A stretch of 64,000 bases of DNA from Branchiostoma lanceolatum (Eukaryota; Chordata; Leptocardii; Amphioxiformes; Branchiostomatidae). Below, one piece after another: positions 23,701-35,700 of the stretch (position 1 is the stretch's first letter; each line of letters begins with the position of its first letter). Where the stretch lies: contig NC_089729.1 of assembly GCF_035083965.1 (NCBI RefSeq), positions 17,100,964 through 17,164,963 of the forward strand, written 5' to 3'. A model generated the notes under the pieces. The model made no database searches. It was not told the origin of the DNA and saw only the letters and a program-made list of their open reading frames with translations. The position numbers were made by a program, and so were the translations under genes.

Positions 23701-26700
23701 TACTCTTTGTCCAACGAGCTATCTACCACTCAAAAATCAGGACCATAGCATGCCCAGAACACGAGATATCAAAACAGGAAGTTCCTCTGCAGTACCGTAA
23801 CAAGCCGCTAGGGGACCCAAAATCTAATCATTTCCATGTCTCATCAAGACCTGCCTACCTACCAAATATCAAGACAATCCATCGAAGCCTTCTCGAGTTA
23901 TGCTGTTCGGTACACACACACAAACGCAAACGCTACCCTATGCATAACCTTCTCGGCGAAGGTAATTAGAATACAAACAATGGGCCCCGATTCGGCACCG
24001 TAGTGGTCCTCAAGATGGGAAGGAACAACGTCTTTAAAGCATTTTAATCATGCCACTTTCCTCTGTTACTAAGATCTTATTTTACTTTTTGATATAGACC
24101 AACAAGAGTCCGCGCCATGCTCAGACGGAGACTGGCGCTGTGATGCAGGAAAGTGCATTTCCGCTGGGTGGCGCTGTGACGGCGAACAGGACTGTATGGA
24201 TGGAACCGACGAGGAATTCTGTCACGTCCGACTCCGTGCGCAGAACACAACATCACTGGACCTCCCGACACCGGGCAATATAACGCTTGGAGTCAATGAC
24301 ACTGGTAGGACACATTTTTTTGTGTTTCTAAAGTTTAAACAAATGTTTAATCAATTGTCAAGATACACTTTATTCACTGTCCATGGTCTTTCGCGTTCAG
24401 ACCACAGCCCATAAACGATCTACGTTTTCCTTTGAGATACAAGACTAGTGCACGGCATTCCACATATTCTGCGAAGCAACTTTAAGCAAGTGTTATTCCT
24501 TCTTTTTAGAAATACAGCACCGCCCCCCCCCCCCAAACGCACGAGAGACCGTAACAGCTGTAACGTGTGCAGTCTAAACAGTCACAAGTGTGCTGCATGT
24601 GGTTGAGACGCGTTCAACCTAAGATATGTTTTCTTCTGTCAATGTCGATGATAGAGTCTTATTTCTCCTAATGCCTGCTTTGATACCATTTACCGGTCTC
24701 TTGACCGGGGACGGTTGCTGGGATTCTAAATAGCTACGCACACTGTAGTTCGTTCCATCTATGTGTCTCCGAAAGTTTTCTGGGTCCGTTGAAATATAGC
24801 CGACCATTTCTTATCTCGAATCCTTGAAGCGACAAGATCATTTGTCATGATCGAGTCAGGTCAGATGTCCAAGGTCAGGTCACCCTGCAATGTTAGACGT
24901 GTGAGATTCTTCTGTCCAATAATGCTCTCCGTACTCTTTAAAGCATGGAGCAGTTTGTAAGAAGTCGTTAGCAAAACGTCGTTAGTTCAAACATCATGGT
25001 ACGAGTATCGTAGTCAAGGATATAGTCTCGACTTCTTGTAGGAATGTAGGATTGCATGGGCTAAGCTATAGTCAGGTTTATCAGAACGCTAAAGGAATGT
25101 ACATCTTTAGTGCTGAAGTGATGGAATTTACTTTCTGTATAACTAAATATGGTATTTCTATTGTTAGTATACAAAGTACAATCTGCGATTAAGTGCACTC
25201 CATCTTCTACCGTATTTGAGGTCCAAAATTGACAGATTCTTTCGTCTATATAATTATATGCGAGGTTCAAATTACAACTATAGTAAACGCGATTGCCAAG
25301 TGGCAATCAAGTTGGGAATGCGTCAACAAAAATCGCAGTAGCATTGGTTTAGCTTACAGAATAGCTTCTCCCAACGGCCATATTTTGTCCAACATAAAAC
25401 ACTGTGCCAAGCAGATATTGGGATGGGAATCGTAACATTTCTGACTGCCGTATTTCTGAGACACAACCCCATAAGGCTTGACCCATGTACATGTACATGC
25501 CAGTCATAGAACACTTTTTTTTACCATCAGAAACACATCTTAGTGTATTCGCTCCTGTAACGTGGCATGTAGCGAGGTTTTGTTTCTTTTCTTTCCACCT
25601 GTTGTCGAACGAAAATCCTCCCCTGATCCTTCCAAGGAAGCGATGCAGGACGAGTCTAATTATGGAAAGATAAACATCGTCAAGGGGAGTACACAACAAG
25701 TCAGGTATGCCACGAAGTAAGGGGCCGCCGGCGAGAATAGCAGTCCTTTTCCTGTAGGTTATCTACTAGACTTAGGGCCCTCCACATACCTGAAAGTTCG
25801 CAAAGTTTTCGTCCAAAGTTTGGACTAGTTTGAGCCTTGTTTTGATGGTTGTTATCTTTGATGCGACTTTCAAGAACGTTTAGCTGGAAGACTGACGGAT
25901 TTAAGTCATTTTTGTCAGCAGTTCGGACAGATAAAACAGGGTTAATCTACTAATAACAGGTTTAGTCGAAGGCACGTTTAGATGACATCGTAAAGCCTGC
26001 ACAGTGTTTCATCATGTAGCGAGATGTATCGTTGACTCTGATTGGCTGATCTCTAGTTCGTGAAATCACCACTAGGCGTGACCTTTCCCTCCAGCATGTT
26101 CTATTTGTGAAGTAGAACTGGCAATTTCTCAAGGTCACTCGTCACCTGTTTACGAAAGAACGCCCCCAGCGAGTAGTAAACAGAGCGCGGTACGACAGGA
26201 TTTCTCCACCCGGCTATCACGCAATCTCGTCACTTCCTGCACGGTTTCCTGGCGCGATTTCCCCGCGAAACGGCGGAAACCGACCTGTCTGCGTCGTCCG
26301 GTTTTATCAGATGTATGTCTGAAAACATTGAGATAACAACAACTAAACAAAGATGGAGAATTTCATCAGGGCTTGACGTGAAAATTCTCTGAGAGTTCTG
26401 GGATAAAGACAATGGCGTACATAGTTGACGCCCTTGGAAGTAAATGTGCTAGACGCAATATTACTGTTAAGAATAACTATCTACGGAAAGAGACGCCGCC
26501 TTATCGCACAACACAAGCATCTATATGACTATCAGCTACTTAGTACAAGCAGACAGTTAGCATATTTGCTCCACGCTTTGTCGCTCGGTCGGGGCAAATA
26601 TGACTAAGCCTCCATTTCTTTACTGTTAAAGAAACATCCCCACAAGTCTTCTCGCATTTGATTTAACCCCACTAACATGTGCGGTATTTTGTAGTAATCA

Positions 26701-29700
26701 ATTTGGCTATAAATCTTGCAGAGCAGAAACCTTGGCCTCAAGTATTACATTTCTGTTTCAATGTATGCAGAGTGGAGTCCGGAATAGGGATTGTTAAAAT
26801 TTGCTTATGCAGCAATGTATGCGAAGATAGGATCAACTTTTATCAATGGTGTTGTTTCGCACGGCTATTCATGATAAGCCCTTATTACACACTTCAGGTA
26901 GTAAGAAAGAGCGGGAAGAGATTTTGATTAGGTTATTCAATAGGTGTACTGTCACACCTGTATTTAGGTATCTGATGCATATCGTCATTTTCTGAGAACA
27001 ATGGAAGGTGAATCCCTAAGGAATCTTGGTATGGAATTACGTCACATGTCAGTTCCTTTGCTTCCTGATCGCACGGAATTCCTTGTATTTTTTCCCAGCT
27101 CGCGCCGTTACTCAAACGTCACATCACACAACTTCACACAGAGCCGCCTCAGCCAAGGCCCCACAGGTGGCACTTTGTACGCGCGGAATGTGCCTCCTTT
27201 TAATCTCGTTCCCATTTATTGAAAACGCTGCGTATTGTCCGTACAGTGAGCCGCATAAAGACTACGATTTAACAATTACACGGTCCTGGTGATCTTTTGA
27301 GTGGGACAATGGTAAATGTCGCAGATTTCTCCATCCCTTAAAGCCACAATTCTTAAAACATTCTGAGTGATGATAAGTTAGAAGGAGCCGAAAGAGCATA
27401 AAACGGTGGTTTTGATTGGTGGAGAGGCGAGCCGTTGGTATGACCGAGCGTAAGAAGGGCGGTGAATGGGCTGTGTGTGAGGGCCCGTAGAGAAGCATGC
27501 ATATATTACACGGGGCTCATCAGACAATAAAAACTAGCACTTCCGACGGGGCCTTTGTCCGGGTTGCATTCTCATGGTGATTGCCTGTGCGTCGGACCGA
27601 CATACGCGTGGTACACGCCAAGAACTCAGCCATGGCGCCGGAAAACACCCTGGTTTTGGTCGTCTGGGCGCTTCTGATGCGTCATGGGGCGTCGCAAGGT
27701 GAGTTTCAAGTCACCTGGTTGTGCTATCAACACCGTTCAGCTTAGCGCGGTCCATGTTTACTGAGCAAAGCATACCTAATTGTTGAACCCGCATTGTTAA
27801 GTTGGTGACCTTGCGGTTGTGGTACTAACCCCCCCAAATGGAAGAACAAGTCTTGTAATACAAATCAGATCGCCTCTCTGTGAAACGATTTACCGGTAGC
27901 AAGTCAAATGTCATGGAAACTTTAGTTCCACGTTTGGTGGGTGCTTGGCCCTGTGAACTCTATGCACACGGAGCGCATCTTAACAGTCTTTTCAGAGGAA
28001 AGCTTTATAGATAGATCCTTAGAGAACCGTATAACGTCGGGAATGTAATTATAGGGTTACTGAGTCCAGCATGGTGGTAGTACGGGTATAATTGTACGCT
28101 ACACAGCAGTGTTGTGGTTCTTGAGACGACGTTTATCATTATGCACAGAAAGGATTCATGGCACATCACTCCAACACGACCTAGACAAACCGACCCCTGT
28201 CGGCACTTTGCAACAATTTGTTCCTGACTTTTAAATCGCTTTGCATACATCGTGGCGGCATTGTAATCCCACCTCCCCCACGAGAGACCACAGACTTTCA
28301 AAGACTGAAAGGGGGATGGCTAGGGCGCTACTTATTAGGATAATTCCGTGGTAATTAGGGGATGATAATGGGCATAAATTGATTTTTATGGACACCATTT
28401 GCAATTAGCGACGAATTAGCAAAAGAAAGGTAGGCGCTGTCGGTGGTGTATTGTTGTTATAAACGTCTGTTTATTGAACCACTAGGGCCCTACTACCAGT
28501 GTATTAGGAATGTGTAGTATGTGATCCTCGCACAGAATGTCGGAAACTATTCGTCTTGTGCTAGAAGCAGCCACAGTTAACGAAGTTTACTGTTTACAGA
28601 AGGAGATATAATGTTGTTTAGGTGGTAAACACCAAAAGAACACTAGAGGTAAGGCAATACGTCTGTAGAACTATTTCCCGCGGCCTCTCAGTCGCAACCA
28701 TGCGTTTACAACCACAGGAAAACGGCTTAAACTCAAAATGATACACTAGGGATAAAAAGGGACAGATTTGGAAAGGCGCTACCGGCAAGGTTATCCTATA
28801 ACGAACAGTTGTTCTCTCAGAGAAAAAAATCCATGTACCATAGCGTATTGTATGACAGCCAAGTATCCACACATGCACCTCAAAATATTTGCGTGTGGGG
28901 GAAATCGAAAAATCACATGGGAAAAGAAAATCAGACGATCTTTTGATGTTTAGGGGAACATTCTTATTACGTACTAATCACAACGGCTTGTTCCCGCCAA
29001 AACCTTGGGGTTATCCGTTCCGGCATCTCTGCCCCGGATAAGGTGAGTACAGTGAGCGGGAACATCTGGTGAAAAAGTCGTCCAATTATTGAGCGTTTTC
29101 CCCCTGCGGGAGTTAGTGAGTACGAGCGCCTGTGCCTTTACAACGGTATTGCAGGTATAAGAAATCTCAGATGGCAGCCATGATACACAACAGAGGTGAC
29201 CTTTTAGGTCAGGTTTGTCAAGATCTGTCATCAGACGACAATATCGTGGTGACAAGGCTTCAGCTGGACTCCCGCGCTTTTGCACAACACCAGAATTCCG
29301 TAAAATAACGACAGCAACGATATATCGGTTCGACGTTCCCTCCGCAGCTGCTACTTGTATTCCAAACACGTTTCTTCCTTCATCTTGATTGATTGATAGA
29401 TTGCATTGACAGGTCAATGATATACTAGTAAATCTAATCAAGCTTGGACGTTTCTTGACCAGATTATCTTTTCTCTTGCCTTTTTCTTTCCTTGTATTTT
29501 TTTCCTACACGAGTTTTAAGTGACTTCTGAAAGCAGACGTTGAGGAAAAAAGTTCACAAAACAGTTGCAGATAGGTGATCGTCATGTCCTTATGCATAAT
29601 CATGAGCTGCGAAAGAATGTGGCTAATTAAGCGGAATGAATGAGACCCTTTTTCCAACGCGATGTTGATTCTCGCATGAGCCCATGTCTGTGCATTAACA

Positions 29701-32700
29701 ACAGGGGTTAGTCCACATAGCCTCCTGTGCAGGCTTCCTATAACGGCGGCATATATATTGGGGGGGGGGGGGTCTCTAATGCCGGCAAGGGAGTTGTGTA
29801 GCCGAGGGAGTTGTGTAGCCGAGGGATAACGGCGCGCCCCTCGGCTACACAACTCCCTCGGCTACACAACTCCCTTGCCGCCGTTATAGGAAGCCTGCAC
29901 AGGAGGCTAAGTCCACACACAATGCCGGCAATCAGGCGACATGCTTGTCGTCAGTAATCTGTCTCAGTCCCACATCCCCAAAGCAAAACGCTTGTTTGCA
30001 GACGGAACCACCAAACCCTTTGATCCGATAGAATGTAAACTTCCCCAGCAATGATTCTAATCTGAGGGGGATGTTTTTAACTCGGGTGGTTTTCTGAGGT
30101 TTGTGGTAAGGTGAGAGTCTTGGTGGGTATATATCTCTCGGCAGTGTGTTTACCCATGTGTGTTGCGAACCGCACACCTGTCGGTACTTATAACGTGGAT
30201 GGTGGCGGTCTAGTCTGGAAATGGGCGGGAAGGATGAGAAAAATGACAAGGCGTACCACTGGCCCCGTGGACAAGATCGGCAGATATCATTCTAAAAGTC
30301 CAATTCCGTGGTACTTACTGCAGCTGACTGTTGATCACGTCATGCCTTCTGTTCTACATCAATAGTCTCAGCGGACCACTTTACACCTCAGTTTTCAGCG
30401 GGTTTCAATCGCAAATGTCCAAAAATCCCCAGAAAGGTTTGCGGTACCGTACGCAATGGCAATCGCAGGCTAGGCAAGCTCGGCACAAGTCTTGCAAGTG
30501 CAGAACTGGCCTCCTTTGTCTTATGCCATTCAGAGTCAGATTTTGAAACGATTTAAGACAAGCCAATAATCATATTTTGTCTGTGCAAAGCTAAGCATAT
30601 CCCTTTCTTTTACAAATGTCAGTCAATATGAACGACGAGGCAGCTTGTCACAACATCCCCGCCCCTGTAGTCATTTCCCATTACGGTGGATCTGGAGTTG
30701 AGGTCTAGGTTATGTACACACACGTGCAGGTTACAGGCAGGGTTTAGCGCGGACAACTCTCTTATCTAGGCCCTGCCAACTGACAATGTACATAACACAC
30801 GTCTAGACAAGGTTTTCAACACTTTTTCCACGTCTTGATCAGTACAGGGATGGAGTCTATGTTCTCGGTGTGTGTAATTGTTTGGACGGTGTGTGCGTAG
30901 TCTTTTTAGTAATAGGAGGTGAAGGGGAATATGGTCATGAAGATCAAAGTTCCCGGAAAGGCAGGAAGTATAGGGCTGAGGTGGTAGAAGTAGTTGTTGT
31001 ACTGTGAAGATCAACACGTGATAGTGTCAACTCGGATATGATGTGCCCAGTACATGTAAGGTCTTCTAAAGTGAGGTTTTTATTTTCCCTGTGCCTTTGC
31101 CAAGTAACCGAAAGGATACATTTAAGGGCATCATATTTCATTTCATAATCGGTTTGGATTTGAATCGTGTTTTAGTGTTTTATGGCTCTTAAATACATAT
31201 GTTTGTTGTACAGCTACAATATACTACATTTCAGAAAAGCCAGGAAAGGCTCTTTTGGTATTGATATTTCTATGTAACGTCCGACTTATTTTGATTATGA
31301 GGTAGATATTAACCAATGCATCTAGGTAAACATGTCACAACGACATTGCACAATGTAGCCTTGTTCTTCTACACGTCGATAGGATATTAGAAAAGCATCC
31401 TAGACAAAGATGTAAAGCCCGCTTATTACTTTAAATCCACGGTATAATGCAACCAGATGTCTTCTATTAGAAACGCCCCCACGAACAAGACAAAATCCCG
31501 ACGGCTAACGGCTCTTTATTAACACCTAATAGAGGGGCCGCGATGTCAATGTAGGTCACCTGGAAAGACATTTGATCCTCTGATTCTGGACTACAGCAAC
31601 ATAGGGGCGTAGATAAACCGACAATCGACAACGGTCTACGACAATCTGTTCCGTTTCAAGACAGCTGAATCAAGTTGTACGAGATATCCACGACTGTCTT
31701 AGGATGCCCCCAATGTACTGTTGTAAACCAGGGCTTTGACAAAGAACGCTGTTACATGTAACATGTTATACAGTAGACCGTGCCCGGGCACACGAAGTAA
31801 AACGAGGGTTGTTCCTACAGTGTATACTACTTGTATATCATAGTCAAAGCATAGGCGCTCGTATGACGTTGTTTAGAACTGATACTACTATATACATAAC
31901 ACTTGTGAAGTTGTGGCGTTATATATATATGGGGCGAGAGAGAGGAAGAGAGAGGGAGAGAGAGAGAGCGTATATTTACACATATATAGTTTACTAGGTG
32001 CATTGAACGCAGGCGAAAGTAGAAAGACTGGAACGTTTTTCACGATCAGGTACGGTGACCATCATGGTAAGGGCTGTTGAGCTTTAAGCCACTTTTACAC
32101 GCGGGCTTACTCACCAAAGATGTTACCATACTTCCGCCAAACATGGGATCAAACCACGCTGTAACACTGTAACTGTTCTACGTCTCGGGATCTACCTTTC
32201 TTCCATTACCAGGCTTATCACAAAGCTTGTCAAACCCCCGTCCACACGGCCCGCTAGTTCGAGTATTCAGACTATTCAGCGGGGGTCAGTAGGGTTCACG
32301 GTCAAAGCGATCTGTTAGAAGCCAATAAGATCAAGGTCGGCTTGAAATAGAACATTTGTCGCTTCTTAATCTCTATATGATCCGTGACTTTCTGTAACAA
32401 CAGTTTGCGTTTCTCATGTTTAAGCTGCTTTGACGCACGGCTTTTGATAGTCCGTGCGTGCTGGTGGTAACGAGCGGAAATTGCTAGATTGTAATTGCGC
32501 GCTTCCCCTAAATATCGCTAGATGGCGCAACTGTAGCATGCATTTGCTTCTGAGACCACCTGTGTGATGAAGGATGCACAGTCTTAAATATTTGAAGAAG
32601 AGGATGATCTAGGCATCCGCACTTTCGGAATTCTACATAATTTCAAGTCTTTGCAAGGAAATCTAAGAGATTTGCAGCTGAACATTAAGTCTGTGACACC

Positions 32701-35700
32701 AGAAAGTGGTATGGCCTTTAGTTTACCCCATTGGTCTAATTCTAAATCGGTAGTCTAAATCGGTAATCCTATCTTCTATCCCTTCTAGCCATCCCGGAGG
32801 TTGGACAGTTTGACAAACCCGGGGTGTGTCCTCAGCTGGGATTCCCTCTCCACCAATCAAGTCCCTCCTGTTCACGTGACGCATGCGTGTCAGACTTCCA
32901 CTGCCCGGGCGATCTGAAGTGCTGTGTGAACGGCTGTGGAGGCACCATGTGTGTGGACCCCAGTCCGCAACCTACCACACTGTTTGAACAAGGTAAGAAC
33001 TAATTCACATTATAACTAGAGTTAAGTAGAGTTACATATTCTTCAGGTTTGCTATGTTAGTCTAGCGATTACGGGGTCTTTTTATAGATATGAATTGGTA
33101 TTGATTTCTTTTTGTTTGAGTTGAATGTGTGATGGTTGTGTGCCGATTTATTAAAAATAGAGAGAACGCTAACGACCCCCAAAACACCACTCCCAATGAA
33201 ATGGTATGATTACCCTGCAACGTCACAAAATCAAGATGGCGGCCACCACACATGCCAACGGATCCAACAAAGGTTTTGCTACGCAAACCTGTAACTATTC
33301 TGTAGCCTGCGATTTTTCTATATCTAATGCAGTCACATGCGTCACTGGTCAATGTAGCCTCAATCATATAATATTAACCCTAATTTCTGTAGACTCTGAA
33401 GTCACTGTTGCACGTTTAAAAGAAGTATACCAAGTCCTCGCAGTGGCGCCCTATTTGATTTAAAAGGTTGTATACGACAACTAGCGCCTCTCATGGGCCC
33501 CAATAATAATTTCACAGCACTTTCGTGAAGGTTTTCAACCACAATATCATTGTCTTTTTCTTACATGATTTCTTGTTTTTGTTTGTTTGCATTGTAACAG
33601 AGGCCGGTTGCGCCAACTACGACTGTGGCATGCAGGGCGCGTACTGCTCCGGGATTGTCGCCGGGTCGGCGCAGTGTTACTGTCGGCCACGGTCGGAATG
33701 TGAGGCTAAAGATGTGAGTAAAAAAGCCTTGCGAACTGTTCAAATGTGCGAAAGTACTAGATCAGGACTCCGACTGGTTTTCAAGGGGTGTTAGGAAGGC
33801 AATCCAAATCCGCAGACAACGCAGTACCTTATAAAGGGACAGGGGGCGTCACTATCTCAAGCCTGTATATAACTGTCTCTTGTCATGTGATGATCAACAT
33901 CAAGTCACGTGACAAGAGAACTCCAAGACGAGATCTGACTGTATTAGGGTTGAAGAAGAGACAGAGCGTTCGTCTCGAAAGCTTCCCAGAGCAAACTATT
34001 TATGTTGTGTGTAAGTTTTAAATATTTGTCAAAAGTATGTTCAAATGTTATCAAGTGTATGTTGTGCACCTTTAAATAAATCAGCTTTTTGAAAGTACGA
34101 CTGCCAGTTATATTACGACCAGTGTGGCAACCGCGCCACCTAGAGACTCATTAGAATGATGCAGGTTGCACGTTGATATCATGTGATGAATATTACGTTT
34201 TGTTGCTAACGCCTCCCGCTTTTCCAGACTGTTTGCGACAAGTACGGCACGATGTACCCCAGCATGTGTCACTTTGAGGCCTTCGCCTGTGAGTGGGGCT
34301 TTCCCATGGAACCGGCACCCTGTCAGGACTACAATGTGCAAGGTATACTCATTACATAACCCAAGCAGTATTATATTAATATGCCCCTGCAGTTACAAAA
34401 ATGCCACTAGGCGGGCAAATCTACACGCCTTAATCTCCACCCAAAGAACTATCTACCACAAAAACCGTGACTATAGCTTGTCCAGAACACGAAGACATAA
34501 CCTTCTTGGCGAAGGTATTTAAATTAAGAATGTAGTACTCGCTACACTGAAGATATGTGGTAGATATAGAGACATGGTTCGTATGTCAAATTTATCGTCA
34601 TTCAATGTTTGCCTTTGCAGATATCTTCAAGTGTAAGAACGGGATCCGTTACGTCCTGAAGCCCTACATCTGCGATGGGAAAGCGGACTGTTTCGACGAC
34701 TCGGACGAAATCGGCTGCCGTAAGACTAAGTTTTTACTTTCTGTATTTCCATATCTTTTATCATTGTGTCTTCGCTATACCTGTACTTGCAATGGTCGCA
34801 AACTTAACCTTGTATTGTTTATGTTGTTCCTATAGCGTTCAAGGAACCCCCACCACCATCTCCCACCTCCACCGTGTGCAACCTTCCTCTGTACCGAGGC
34901 ACACCGTGCGCGAACGCCACCCCGCGGCTGAGATGGTATTTCAACTCCAAGAAGCGCACCTGCCTGACGTACATGCACGAGGCCTGCGGGCAGAATGCTA
35001 ATTCCTTCGGCACTCGGGACGAGTGTTTGGAGAACGTTAACGCCAAGAGATGTGTTGGTAAGTGTTGACGAATTACTGTCGTTATTTTAAATTCAGTAAA
35101 ACACTTTCATTATCCGGCAACGTGCTATAATTAACGTTGTAGTTTTTTTAGCGAAGCCTCTGGGGCGGGGCAAAAACACTCTCTGATACGTTTATAATTT
35201 TCAGTGAAGCAAACATACAGCCAGCGGATACCGGACCTGTCACAAACCACAGCATCGCCCGCTAAGGATCCCGAGGTCGTTTGTAACCTGCTGAAGGACC
35301 GAGGTCCGTGCCGAGGGCGACAAAAGAAGTACTACTACCTGTCCACACAGAACAGATGTGTGCGCTTTACGTACGGAGGCTGCGGCGGCAACGACAACAG
35401 ATTCCACACCTACATGGAGTGTATGGACTTCTGCAATGGTAAAGCAATCACTTACCCATACAGAATTACCATATGACATTCTGTATGATTTCTCTAGTAA
35501 TTCCATTCCAGGTGTTTTGAATATATTAGTTTTAAGGCAACGCCATATAGATCAGTATTGAAATAGAATTACGTGAGAACCTGAGTGAGTTTTAGATTCA
35601 GACCAAAAATGGGTGAATTTTTGCCATTCCTTGTCCAGTGATTGGAAGGAATATTAGAGATTTTTTGTGCTACAAATACTTCACGTTTGCAATGTTAGTT

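Noticed and set aside
24510-24577. Possible short terminal exon after LDLa-6
   Set aside because: The acceptor is strong but the coding part is only about 22 codons with a C run, and no poly(A) signal follows. Kept only as an alternative.
29738-29920. Frames in 29505-29920
   Set aside because: They cross the arms of a foldback MITE with perfect ends and target duplication.
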